Assembly (NCBI RefSeq): GCF_030272615.1
Contig: NC_081408.1
Span: 768,825,336 to 768,889,335 of the forward strand
DNA: 64,000 nt
Source: Cryptomeria japonica
Taxonomy: Eukaryota > Streptophyta > Pinopsida > Cupressales > Cupressaceae
Direction of reading: 5' to 3'
Shown piece after piece: positions 23,985 through 35,321 of this stretch. The first letter of the stretch is position 1; each line of letters opens with the position of its first letter. Under the pieces are notes generated by a model. The model saw nothing but the letters and a program-made list of their open reading frames with translations, made no database searches and was not told the DNA's origin. Both the position numbers and the translations under genes were made by a program.

Positions 23985-24605
23985 AAATGGATTTTGGTGT
24001 AGACATTAGATTATGAAGGTATCCCTTTTAGGTGTAGAAAATGCTACCAAACTGGGCATTTGGCAACCAAATGTGAGAAACAAAATGCAAATTGAAAGGC
24101 TACTTGGTAGAGGGAGGTGTCACCTCGCCATTATTTGATTGAGAAGGAAGTGGTGGAGATCTAGAAACAAAACACAAGAAAGAAAAATACAATAAGTGAC
24201 AAGAATAAGCAATATTTGGAGGCTTTGAGAAAGGAGATTATCAAAGTTAAGAAAGATAAGCAAAGTGTAGATCTTTCATCATCAAAACCTAGGGAGGGGG
24301 AAGAAACAAATAGCAAGGGGATGTTTCACTTAGGGATTAGTACTAAGATTGACATTGTCAGTAGGCGTGTAGATACTTACAAGGGAGGGGGGAGGAGCAA
24401 GGGAAATCCAAGGGAATCCACGATGGAGACACAAGGGGTTTCTTTGCAGGAGGAAGGATGGCAAGAAGTAAGAGGAAAGAGGGATAAGAGCACAATGAAG
24501 GAGGACATTATCAATTTGGAATTAGCTTCCAAGCGACTGAGGGATCCTCAATCTATGGTGGATAGTAGTTTTGGGAGGTGGCTCCCTAGTTGTAGCCCTA
24601 GCTAG
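23985..24605 (+). pseudogene. LINE ORF1, C-terminal zinc knuckle part
   Basis: Just before the open frame at 24216, the + strand reads DYEGIPFRCRKCYQTGHLATKC. Its knuckle is CX2CX4HX4C at 24033-24074, the signature of the nucleic-acid-binding tail of plant L1-type LINE ORF1 proteins. The following frame (24216-24605, 129 residues) is lysine-, serine- and glycine-rich, as such tails are. Stops separate the two parts. ORF1 binds LINE RNA; this fragment is dead. Confidence 0.6.
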
Positions 24606-24840
24606 TTCAGGCCAGTTTTAAAACCCAAATTTAATAAATTCAAAATTTTTACTGATTGAAAAAAATAAGACAATAATTAACAACATATAATAGTAATATT
24701 ATTATTATAATATGAATATGTATTTAATATATATTTTTTACTTAATTTATAATTAAACTAAGAATAAAAATAATGTTAAAATATGATATAACAATATATT
24801 AATTAATTTCGTGTATCTACTTAGGCAAGTAACTTTTTGA
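24606..24840. other. AT-rich spacer between LINE fragments
   Basis: The segment is a run of A and T with TATAAT-like words and no coding potential. It may include the tail of the LINE piece on its left. Confidence 0.4.
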
Positions 24841-25715
24841 AATGGCTCTCAATGGTTTCCCCGCTCGCTCATTTCTGGTGGTTGTTATTCCTTCTGCAAC
24901 CATGCCATCTCTCGAGCCCCCTCTCTCTTGCGTGGACGCCTCCTTCAACGTTGTTGATGGTGATGTTTTGGCTTGCCCTTGTGCCTATGTGCCCGCCTAC
25001 AATGTATCTACCCCTACTGCAAACGAATCTCCCCCCTCTGTGGATACCCTTCTGGAAGGAGTTGCAACTATTTTGCTCCTCATTCTAGTATTGCAGCTTC
25101 TGTTGGTGAACCTGTTGCTGGTCTGGAGGTCATTCTTCTAGTGCTACATTGGTGCTACAATCCCTGTCATGAGTGATCATGTTCCTCCCAAACCTCCTTC
25201 CTTTATTGTTGGGCAAAGCATTGCTTGCGTGGCCAAATCTGTTGCTTAGGGAATTCGTCCTTTTCCTCGTGTCAATACCTCCCCTATTGTGGTCTATGGC
25301 CAGGAGGTTGTGGAAAATGTTGATTTTTACCAATGTTGTGCTCTGGTTTATAGATTTGTTGGGTTTTAGCCTTCTCTTCTAGACCTTTATCATTGGGTGA
25401 ATGATTCCTGGAAGCCTTTTGTTGCTCATGACATTGAGCTTTTTCCTTGTGCTGAAGGCTTTTCTATCGCTTCCTTTACTTCTACTCTTGATCATGATCT
25501 AGTTCAGAGTAAGTTGTGGGCTTGGGGAGATCACTCTCTCTCTATCAAGCCCTGGACAACTTCCTTCAACCCCCTTATTGTTCGTCCGGTTTGGGTTCAT
25601 CTTCCCAATCTTCCCCTTAATTTATGGGAGCCTTCTTGTTTTGAGGCCATCGATAACTCCTTTGGCAACTTCTTGAAGGTTGATGACGCTAACGACTTCC
25701 ATGGGTCATAGGCCA
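24841..25715 (+). pseudogene. LINE ORF1, N-terminal DUF4283-like part
   Basis: A run of + strand frames holds the DUF4283 pattern of plant LINE ORF1 proteins. At 25397-25711 it shows IKPWTTSFNPL, then PVWVHLPNLPLNLWEPSCFEAI, then a residue run like the usual end of that domain. Upstream bits in the same reading direction (near 25180-25390) fit the preceding segment, with stops. The piece ends near 25720, about 670 bases before the bL19 start. In an intact LINE this part precedes the zinc knuckle, yet here it lies downstream of the piece at 23985-24605, so the two probably come from different insertions. Confidence 0.6.
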
Positions 25716-26393
25716 TAGACTTAATTGTTGGATTATGAGGGCCTCCTCTCTCGCTGCCAAAGATGCTTCTCAACAGATGACTTAGCTTTGGACTGTTCTC
25801 TCTCCTGCTAGAGACGTGCTGCTACTTGTGGAAGGATGCTACTGAAAATTATCTTATTTATCTATTTTTTACAAATTTTACAAAAATAGAAATTATTTTT
25901 AATTTAAAAAATAATAAAGATCTTACATTTTTTCTGACGTGTTTCTCTGCTGCGCCGCCCCTGTTATGCTCGCGACGACCTTGCAAGGGTTTCTTGGTCA
26001 CGCAAATGACTTAGTGTTGTGTTTTTTTTTTGACGATTTTCCTTTAAAAAAAACGTGATTTTTTTCCTCAATTACTGTCTGTTCGAGTGTCGAGTTCGTG
26101 GCGACCTAGGGTTTGGGGTCCGCGTTTCTGTCTGCAGACGGCGACCAGGGTTTGTGCTGGGTCGTACGGGTCTTATTCTGATCGTGGAGAGTTTTGTAAA
26201 AATTCTTTTTAATAAAAATTGTGATGGGTTTTTAGTAAAAATTCTCAAAAATCGTAGGCGTTTTAAACAAATTGGTACTTGGTAATGTGCGATAGAGTTT
26301 TTTTTTTCTCTGTTTTCTGATTTTTATGATGGGTTTTCTGATTTCATGAAATATTTTCTTGATTTTTCCCTCGAAAATCAGGAGCTGGTCGCG
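25716..26393 (+). promoter_or_regulatory. Upstream and 5' leader region of the bL19 gene
   Basis: No frame of note is present. An AT-rich part (25840-25935) is followed by GC-richer DNA at 25940-26190 that looks like a plant gene leader. The AT-rich word TTTAAAAAATAATAAA near 25900 could supply a TATA function, but the transcription start cannot be fixed by reading. Several out-of-frame ATGs occur before 26394. Confidence 0.35.
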
Positions 26394-29300
26394 ATGGCCG
26401 TGAGTAACGGTTTTAAACAGACTAGAGTTTGCACCATTTTTTCCAAAATAGTGGGTTTTCGGTTTTTGCTCGAAAAGGTCTGTTCGAAATTATTCATCCT
26501 TGGACCATTTTAGAATGCATATGCATTATATATTCTGTTTGTTAATTTTCTTCTTTTATTTTGTGCTCCTTTATTGTAAATATATTCCTTTTATCGACGT
26601 TATCATTATCCTTGATCAACCACTCTCTCTGTTGCATGCTCAGATTATTAGACGACATGCCATTCATGAAGAATCTTTTGACTTGAGGTCGGCATGCAAT
26701 AACACTATTCGACCATCGTCATTTATCCTGATGAAGCAACAACTTTTTCCCACCACATTTCAGAAATCTTTGACTGCCGCTAATATTTCTAGTAGAGGGC
26801 ACTTCAGTACGATGTCTCGAACAACATCACCTACATCAAAGTTACAGAGTGTCAAGGTTGATGTTAATTTTAAAAGTGAAGCCAATGCTGCACAGGAAGT
26901 GTATCCTCGCATCAAAACTAAAAGGCTTGACAAAACTGCAAGGCACATAATGCAGGTATTTCAAAAATATTACATCACTATATGTGGCTGTTCACATAGA
27001 GGGGCACAATAATGGTCTTTTGCACATTAGTCTTTCCTGATTGTAATTTTAATCATCATGAATAAAATTCATCCTTTGGTGTGAGGTGTGTTGAAAATTT
27101 TATATTATAGATCTTGGAGAAAGAGGCAGTGCAATCAGTAAAAGCAGAGAGGCTGGTTCCAGATATTAAGCCAGGGTACATTGTAGAGCTCAAAGTGGTA
27201 CTTGCTTATGAATCGGATTTTCTTTCATTTTCTCCCTTGGTTGATTATTCATGTTCTTTTATGCTTGATTAGTGTTTTTTAAATCTCATGAGCAGGAAGT
27301 ACCCGAGAATAAGCGTAGGGTTTCGACCCTAAAAGGAATAGTTATTGCAAGGCGAAATGCTGGTTTGAGTACAACTTTTAGGATTCGAAGACTAGTGGCT
27401 GGCGTCGGAGTGGAGTCTGTTTTTCCTCTGTAAGTATTATTTTCAATCTATTGTTGGCCTTGTTTGAATTGTGTTTCTACTCATTTACCAATCAAGAGCA
27501 AGATGTAACAGGGGCTGTTGAATTTAGAAAAACAATGGTTATTTAAAAAAACAAAATCCTGAAAAAATACAGATGATGCAATAGACAGATTTCACAGTGC
27601 CAAATGCCCTGGCCATACTTATCTTCAATTGTAATTTGACGCACTGAAGCCAATCAGAAAAATTCCATCATAGGAAGACGAGATTGGGTAGAAGCCGAGG
27701 TCAGACCTATGAAATTGTGTGGTCGAGCATATTACCTCTTGCTTCTTCTTTCTTGTTTTATCTCTCTTCGTGCACCATTGAGCTACAGTTTTCTGGTTAT
27801 AGTATCGCTGCCTCCGCCTCCAATAATCCTTTAGATTGTCCCAAAGTTACTTGATTTGGTTTGAAGAAAACAGTGCAGAATTGGGCCTTGCCAGATTGAT
27901 ATTAATGTCTGCGCATGCAGTTTTAGAGAACAGATATAAGAAAAAAGATATGAATCATATAGAAATATGAAAGGTGAATCGCAATGTCATTTGTGAAGCA
28001 AAGCCGTTAACCACAATGTTGAATTGACAAAGTCTTGAAAGCATCTTGAATCATTGTGTCATCATTATTGTCTGGGGGCATTTTCATTATTGTTCTTTGA
28101 AACAACGCTTAAAATCGCATTGTTTCAAAGAGGGGCAAAATGTAGACGTCTAAAAATGGTCAACGCTTGCGGAGTCGTACTTTAACATTTGCGCATTGCC
28201 TTATTTTAGGGTTTTTGTGTCGCATTAACATTTCTTCTATGTCGTGCACTTGGTCTTTATCATTTGCGTGCATCGAGTCCTCCTTCTGCATTCTTCATTT
28301 ATCTCGCTTTCGAATTTGGTCTTGTCGACAACAATCTTCAGTCATGATTTTGGTCAATCTTATCCTGTCGCATCAATGTGCGTGCTCATTTGTCATATTT
28401 TGGATATCGTCAATCCTAATCGATGTTGGAATTAGGGTTTTGTCCTCTTATCAATCTTGTCGATTTGTCATCGATCATTGTCGTTTTCAATCTTGTCATC
28501 TTGCGATTGATTTGTCATCGATCGTGGTCATTTTCAATCTTGCCATTTTGCAATCTATTTGTCATCGATCGTTGTCGTTTTTGTCATTTTGCAATCGATT
28601 TGACATCGATCGTCATTGTTCCTCGTTAATTGGCGCATTTATCAATCAAATCATTTATCAATTCAAAATCATGATCAAATCGAATCAACATTAATTATCT
28701 TTTGTCAAGACCTAATTGTCATCCTTGCATTTCTAATTCATCTTCTAAGGTTTTATGATTTATTCATTTAATCTTGTTTGGCATTTTTCCTCTAGGTTAA
28801 ATAATTTATTTATTTATTCTAAGTCTTCTTGTCACAATTAAATATTTAAATATTTGGCTAATTAATTCTCTCTCTTTGTGTGAATTAATTGATGAATGAA
28901 AAATTGTTAATTAATTCACTTAATTCCTAATTTCCTCATTTTCTAATTTTCCTAATTCCTAATTTCCTCATTTTCTAATTTTCCTAATTCCTCATTTTCT
29001 AATTTCCTAATTTCAATTTCCACCTAATTAATTTCTCTCTAGTTTCTCCCTATTTTTGTGCTTCGGTGGAAGCATGAATTTCTCATGCGTCATACTTTTG
29101 GCATAGCAAGATGTCATAAGCTTCTAGTCCTCTAACCTTTGCATTGGCAATATGTCATAATTCATGACATAGAAGGTGTCATAACCTTCTTCTTTCCACT
29201 TAATTGTGCCATTTTTGAAATCAATTGCCTCTAATATCAATGTCATGCTAATCTTGGCTTTTCTCCGATTTATCTATAAATTGGATGAACTTCTTCAATC

Positions 29301-30833
29301 AAAAAGTCGAATCAATCACGCTTCTAGTACCCTTATGCTGTCGTCTCGTCTTGCTTTCATATTATACTTATGCACTAGCAGGTGAGATCCACAAAACAAA
29401 AGCTATTTGAAGGAGAAAGAAGGACAATGGAGCCACATGAAGGAGACATCTGCATTTGGTTTGCTTAGATTTCATTTTGAATGTCTTGTTTTCATGTTTT
29501 CATTGAATGTAATTAGGATTGGTCATTGCAATTGAGTTTTCGTGATTGAACTAGGCTAATGTTTACACTGCTTTGATGATTTCCACATTTCCTATCTACG
29601 CATTGAATATCAGAATGAGTGCCAAGTGAATGTGATATTAAAACTGGCCTGTAATTTGTAGATTTGGGAAGCATCAAAGCTCTTCTCAATTGACATTTAA
29701 GACTGAGCTAGTCATTATCAAACACAGTAAATATAATTAGAATTGGATTGGCAAGATGTTCGATGGGACCTTATCTAGGCTGTTTATCCATTTTAGCTAG
29801 GAGTTTGCCACTACATTACCTTTTCTTTGAACGAGTAAATTGAATTCAGTGAAGGCAGGTATGATATTCTGTGCATCGAAGCAAAGGAAATGAAAATTTG
29901 CCTTTGTTAAACACTAAAAGACAAGCCTATATTTCTGTTAACAATTCTATTTATCATTCTCAACAATCATGGGAGTAATGCTCACCCTTAAAGCTGGTTT
30001 CATATCAAGTAAGGCCACATCCATTTCAACGGCATTTTCGTTTTCACATTTCTTAGTCTATGGTTGTGTAGAACAGAACGGATTCGCTCTCTTTGGAGCT
30101 TTTGAACTCCATATTTATGTCTGCTCCGCAGATGCACTACTTATATTTAAAACTGATTGAGCTGCTAATACAACCTTTTGTCCGTACATAAATGTTGTTA
30201 TTAACTGAGTAGATGGTCCAGAGTTTACCTTTGACTTCCTGTCTTTGTTATAACTTGCACACCTCTAGGTGATGCATTTTGGATCCAATTATGTCGTCAC
30301 CACTTGCGAAGAATCTGCCTCTAATGTCAGGACGTCTTGGAGAAAATACCTGCATCTGAGATGCAATATAAATTTTTTAATACGTGTTATTCCAAAGATT
30401 TGATGCCTGCATACACATGGCACCGTTAGAATTGAGTTTTAGTGTGTAGATTGCAACTGATTTCTGTTAGATTATAAGAGTTTGATTGTTTATGGAAAAA
30501 ACATTGTCTTTCCTTTTACTCCATTCTTAACTAAAATCTGTACACAATCTAATCCAAAAGCATTTGTATTAATTAAAATATTGATACATTTTTCATATTT
30601 ATTATATTTATGCATTTGGTTAAGAGAAGATTAAAGCTGTTTTTTTTTTTACTTTAAATTCTTCCTTTAAATATATGCTTTAACATGATAGAAGTCTTAT
30701 CCTTGATTCTACTTGTTAATGTCACAGCTATTCACCAAATATTAAACAAATAAAAGTTTTGGACAAGAAAAGAGTGCGAAGGGCAAAACTTTACTATCTC
30801 CGGGAGAAGATGGGTTCCAGTGGTAAAAAATAA
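26394..30833 (+). CDS. Organellar ribosomal protein bL19, five coding exons
   Basis: The predicted exons are 26394-26399, 26644-26955, 27111-27197, 27296-27429 and 30728-30833, giving 214 residues. The introns all have GT donors and AG acceptors, and the phases agree. The conserved bL19 core runs from [20 protein letters not shown] through [28 protein letters not shown] to the C-terminal [27 protein letters not shown]. This protein sits in the large ribosomal subunit at the subunit interface. The first 60 or so residues are rich in Arg, Ser and Thr and look like an import presequence, more probably mitochondrial than plastid. The start is chosen because ATGGCC at 26394 is followed by a GTGAGT donor, and a pyrimidine-rich acceptor precedes IIRRH in phase 0. 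A frame open from 26500 includes intron sequence. AATAAA overlaps the stop. Confidence 0.85.
28141..29380 (+). mobile_element. LTR-like segment inside the last bL19 intron
   Basis: The segment opens with TGTAGACGTCTAAAA, very like the LTR start of the Gypsy at 4198. It is preceded by a purine tract (AAAGAGGGGCAAAA), and just upstream lies an 11-base perfect stem, CTTTGAAACAA with TTGTTTCAAAG. The right edge is set at ACTAGCA near 29380, after which a leader-like sequence begins with GGTGAGATCCAC. Having a purine tract on one side and leader-like DNA on the other suggests a product of recombination between element copies. No coding domain and no target repeat were found. The right edge is uncertain. 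Confidence 0.5.
28450..28620 (+). repeat. Imperfect tandem repeat of about 53 bases
   Basis: About three units built from TTTGTCATCGATC, GTCGTTTTCAATC and TTGTCATTTTGCAATC follow one another inside the LTR-like segment. The repeat explains a chance open frame at 28167-28694. A second simple tandem of TAATTTCCTCATTTTC words lies at about 28920-29020. Confidence 0.6.
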
Positions 30834-32000
30834 AATGTAAAATTCACAAGAATTTGTCATCTTTCTGCAGGAGGATTATAATTATGAAGATGAGATATTT
30901 CTTGAATTTCAGTAAATGTTCAAAATCTATGATGCAAGTTTAACATGAAGGATTGAGTTCAACACATTGAGGGAATGACATTCACTTAAGCAGTTTTTGT
31001 GGTTTATTTTTTTGTATTTGTAAACATTTATGGCATTATTTTTGAAAAACGTAAACAGAAGTAAGCTGAGATATAGCAAATAAATATACATTTTGTTTTC
31101 TGGCACTAAACACATCCTCTTTTTTCTATTTTACTACCACTTTAATGCTTTTTAATTTTTCTAATTCAAGTTTTTAATAATTTGTTGTTCAATGGCATGA
31201 GGGGTACTGGAGTTGAGTCTCATGTTGTATAGGATGTCTAGGTGGAAGCCCTTTTGGCTTTAGAAACACTAGCTAGCTCATAATGCAGATTAAAGTTATG
31301 CACACACTCTTTCTAGAATCACCCGCTCATAATGCAGATGAAGTTACTCACACAATCTATTCAACATTAAATGTATAGATGATTCTACCTTATTTTTTTC
31401 CCTTCTAGAGGTGTAGACTTCTTGTTGAAAATTTAAATTTATGATTCTCTTCATTTGTGATGCTGGTAGCAATAATCTCTTCTCCACTTCTTCAATATAA
31501 GATGGAAAATGAACTTATTGTCTCCACACCACAAATGGCTAATGGTGCACTGTTGCACATGATCTCATTGAACCACTTCATTGTAGTATAGATCTCAAAT
31601 TTAGATCAATTGGTGGAGACTCTGAGCTTATTTTAATTCACGTAGGTTGATTGGGATGTGGTAAAACAATAATAAATTAATTAAATTAAGTTGTAAAAGT
31701 CATTCGTTTTACAGACAACTGATATTAAATTAATTATTTTTTTAATATTGAACAATTTATTTAAATAATGACTTTCTAGGGTCCCAAATGTCAAGTTAAA
31801 TAAAAAAGAAGTACTAATTTATTTATTTTGGGAGGGAAATGAAATATAGTATCTCAAATATTGAAAAGGGGTATGAAAAAGGAGAGCTTGTAAAAAAAGA
31901 AAACTCATTTTTGGCATTTTATTTTCAGAACCTCAGCTTAAGAGATTGAGCAATTGCTCATGTTTTCTGGCCTAGGACAAAATCCCCATAGCAAAGACTA
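30834..32000. other. bL19 3' flank, AT-rich, no gene seen
   Basis: The sequence is AT-rich with many short T and A runs. It may contain the 3' untranslated end of the bL19 transcript in its first few hundred bases. No domain, element end or tandem repeat could be recognised. Confidence 0.4.
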
Positions 32001-32016
32001 GTTTTTGTTGAGACAT

Positions 32017-32087
32017 GGACCAGCTAGGACTCGAACCTAGGACCTTCCATACGTTACTGGAGTGCTCTACCACTGAGCTACTGGCCC
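32017..32087 (-). ncRNA. tRNA-like sequence in the left TRIM LTR
   Basis: The 71 nt fold as a cloverleaf: acceptor stem GGGCCAG with CTGGTCC (one G-T pair), D stem GCTC with GAGC, anticodon stem CTCCA with TGGAA (one mismatch) and T stem CTAGG with CCTAG around TTCGAGT. An A box (TAGCTCAGTGG, 32080-32070) and a perfect B box (GGTTCGAGTCC, 32037-32027) are the usual internal promoter for RNA polymerase III. The anticodon loop seems to have eight bases, so it is unlikely to work as a tRNA. It could drive transcription of the element. Confidence 0.75.
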
Positions 32088-32215
32088 CTCTTGGACTAGT
32101 CCATCGTCGGTCCGGGTGTGGCTTATTTCCAACACCAACACCCCCCCTTAAGCCACACCTCTTGTGTGCTTGGGGCTCCTAGCCTGGACTTGGCTCTGAT
32201 ACCATTTTGAGACAT

Positions 32216-32286
32216 GGACCAGCTAGGACTCGAACCTAGGACCTTCCATACGCCGCTGGAGTGCTCTACCACTGAGCTACTGGCCC
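32216..32286 (-). ncRNA. tRNA-like sequence in the right TRIM LTR
   Basis: It has the same 71-nt fold and the same A and B boxes as the left copy. The two differ in three adjacent bases of the anticodon loop (CGG here, TAA in the left copy on the minus strand). All three are transitions of the kind expected from loss of methylated cytosines. Confidence 0.75.
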
Positions 32287-32342
32287 CTCTTGGACCAGTC
32301 CATCGTCGGTCCTGGTGTAGCTTATTTCCAACACCAACAGTT

Positions 32343-32455
32343 TTGAGGATGGAAACCGTCCTAGTTAATCTGTAAATGGATTCATCCAAGATTCTAGTTT
32401 TGAGGATGGAAACCGTCCTAGTTAATTTGTAAATGGATTCATCCAAGATTCACAG
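32343..32455 (+). repeat. Two tandem copies of a 57-base unit
   Basis: The unit begins TTGAGGATGGAAACCGTCC and ends with CATCCAAGATTC. The two copies differ at about one base before their right ends diverge. The TRIM landed at the left end of the first copy, so the duplication was present before the TRIM or formed independently of it. Confidence 0.8.
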
Positions 32456-35300
32456 GCGTGCTGAAATTAGGAAATTTTTGATAGTTGAAGCTTAACAGAT
32501 AAATATCTATATATTTCATTTCTAGGTTGCAGCTGATTGCAATATTTGCATAGCAAATTATTTTAGAAATGTGAGAATGATGATTGTATTTATGTTGCTG
32601 ATCACATCATCGAAAAAGGCAGACTATACATTTTTATTTGGCATAGACAGCAGACTAGATGATGCCCAAACCATCTATATTCTATAAAGTTGCCTTACAA
32701 ATGTGAAAGAGGGCCATATGAAATGAAGAGGTGAATCGATTGGTAGTTGGGGGAGTTTGGGGAACTATAATCCCAGCCGCACCCCACTGGAGGTTAATTA
32801 ATATCTTTCGAGGTGGGACACAGCTCTTTTGGGAGAAAGATAGAGCCATACAGCTCTATATAGGCAGTCAATGGTGTCCATTCAGAACTCTGTCAAATGT
32901 CAATATTTTATCATAAGTTTTTCAAGAAAACCGATCAGCTATCTGCCTCAACTTGAAGGTCAGAGTTTGTATTTATTTTAAGTATGTGTGTGGACGAATG
33001 CTTCCAACTGCTGGATTAGTAGATCTGTATCAAAATTTCGAAATAATTTATTAACTGTTTTCAAGTAGAATGGACATTGTTATTCCTACAGAGATCTTGT
33101 GAATATAATATCAGTTGGTGCATGGATAATCTTTTTTGTTATTTTGCTAATTACTTGCAAAAATACATGAAATAGCTTGGATATTACATTGCTTTGTCAG
33201 TTGGCATTTTATCAAACATTTGTCAAAATACAAAAAAATTAGCTTGGCATTTTACAGTGGCTTGCATCTCTATATAATTGCTACCATATACCCCTACAGC
33301 TAGGGATATATGGTTAACTAACTGAGTGCTTTCCATATCAGGTCCATATGCGATCGTAATCAGTTTTTCATTCCAATGTTCAAATCACCCAGATGAAATT
33401 AAATTCACTGACGATTCCTATGTTCAAATCACTGAGTTGAAATTAAATTTACGAATAAACATAAATCAGACAATTAATATCTGTTACAGCTCTGTGCTGC
33501 CATCTACATCTTTTATTCAACTTTGCAGTCGTGTACATTCTCTTAGGTTTAAAACCATGTATTACCTATGTATTTGGTTTAGGTTTAAATAACTAAGGAT
33601 CTTTGAAAGGTTGTAACAACACCTGTAGAATAGATCTATTGGTCACTTGTAGTTGAGTTGGAGGAGGAATACAAGGCTTAAAAATAGGATCCAAACTCAT
33701 TGTATACTCGTCACTCAATATAAACAATATCAATAAAATAATCCTGTTACTGTGTATTTGATTGCAAAATCTCAATATGTTATCTAGCAGAAGTTTCTGC
33801 CGTGGTGAGTTTGGTAACTTTTTGTTTGATTTCTGTGTGATTATTTGTTGAGATTCTTGAACAGACGGGCCATGACTTTTATGAACACAAGAAATAGAAG
33901 CAACATCTTAACAGAAGCAAGAGCAAGGTGAAGCAGGATGGCATTGAATAGCAGTCTAAAGGGAAGTAGTTTTGGTTGTTTTTATCTTCGATTTTTTGTG
34001 GTGGATTTATAAGGTAGCGGCAAAGTTTGTGGATGTGTTTGTGTGAGAATTGTGTTAAGAAGATCCCAGCAACCAAGCATGAAGATGGTGTGACATGAGG
34101 ATATTTTGTGGCGATAACCACCATCACTGCAGTGAAGCCAACAAACAAAAAAACAATCTGGTCAACGCTACTTTGACTGGTTGCCTTTGATAGAAGCCTG
34201 TGCATAAATAGAAGTGCCCAAGACATCCATGGAGAAGTGGCTCTGCACTTGATTCCTTCTTGCCATGTACAAGGATAGGTGAAAGAAAAGCAGCAATTGT
34301 AAAAAGATATATTGCAAAAGAGTTCTGATTGTGGAGAGGGTTGAGACATGTATCATAAGAAATCACATTAATCTTGAAGGGAGTTGTCAGAGGAAATAGT
34401 TTTGGGCACTTTAGAGCTCTTCAATTCAACAAGTAAATGGTTTCTGCTGCATGGTTTCATGTGGGAGGATCTCACAAATTTGTTGAGAACATAGCAGATC
34501 GTGAAGCAACTTGAAGATGAGCAGCGTCCAATAACAAAGAATGGCATTCAAATTTTAATTTTTTATGATAAAGTTTTTTCTATAAATTTGGAGTTTAAAT
34601 ATTTGGCTTTTCATATAGAGTTTATGTGTAAACTTTAGAAAAATTAAAATTTGAAGTCAAAGAAGCTGAATTAAATTATTGGATATCTTAAGCTACCAAT
34701 TTAGTTCTCTGATGAAATTTTACCGTAGGTACAAACTATTGTTGCGAAGCATCTCCAAAAGAAATTCGTTCCAGCTTCTTTAGCATCTTGTATGTTATTG
34801 TTTTAGTATTTGCGTAGCGTAGAGTAGGATTAAATTCATGCTTTAAAGGATATTATTAAATTCATACTGTTTAACTCAAGAGGATTATTCACAGAAATGT
34901 CAGTTATGCGAATCTTTATCATAAACTATAATTATATGACAAAAAGATTTTGCCACTGATCTTATGATCTGTAAAATGTAATTGTTTTTTTCTGTAAAAT
35001 GATCACTTCACTGTCCGCTAGCTTCCTTGTGTTCGCGAGTCTAATTCATTCACAGGCATGTGTTTGATTTCTAAGCATCGTGTGAAATGTATTAAGATAA
35101 TTGTGTCGCATGGTCATTTATATCCATCTTCAGTAAATTTTAAGATTTATCATATAGGGAATTATGATATTGCTATCAGGATTCAACTGTGTAGTTTTTA
35201 AGTCAAACTCATTGACCCATGATTCATGAATAGTGGTTCACAAGCACCCTATCTTTAACCCATCTCTCATGAGAATGAATGGTACACTTAGCACTCATTG
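32456..35300. other. Long gap with no recognised gene
   Basis: I see no element ends, domain motifs or tandem arrays. The longest frame (33879-34349, minus strand, 156 residues) is Cys-, Leu- and Phe-rich, has no family pattern and overlaps two shorter frames on the same strand. The base composition is that of ordinary AT-rich plant intergenic DNA. Confidence 0.4.
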
Positions 35301-35321
35301 CATCTAGGTGATGCTCACAGA

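Larger units (their letters stand above)
32006..32339 (-). mobile_element. Complete TRIM (miniature LTR retrotransposon)
   Basis: This 334-base element has two 135-base LTRs (32006-32140 and 32205-32339) around only 64 internal bases. The five bases gtttt occur on both sides (32001-32005 and 32340-32344). On the minus strand the internal part starts with TGGTATCAGAGCC, the initiator-methionine primer site, directly beside the right LTR, and ends with a TTAAGGGGGGG purine tract directly beside the left LTR. Nothing is encoded, so it must be copied by proteins of other elements. Unusually, each LTR holds a full tRNA-like fold. The right LTR has lost the terminal dinucleotide on its inner edge (TT where the left has TG). 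Confidence 0.9.

Noticed and set aside
26500-26643. bL19 start at the ATG at 26500
   Set aside because: The residues it would add are a hydrophobic run encoded by a T-rich tract ending in CAG, which looks like an intron end. The ATG at 26394 with a good donor fits better.
28167-28694. A 175-residue frame in the bL19 intron
   Set aside because: It lies in the LTR-like segment and is produced by the tandem TTTGTCATCGATC units.
32017-32286. Two functional tRNA genes
   Set aside because: The folds sit inside TRIM LTRs, the anticodon loop appears to be eight bases, the two copies differ in it, and the anticodon stem has a mismatch. A tRNA-derived promoter is the better reading.
33879-34349. A 156-residue minus-strand frame
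   Set aside because: It is Cys-, Leu- and Phe-rich with no family pattern, and has two overlapping frames of similar quality. I treat it as chance in AT-rich DNA.
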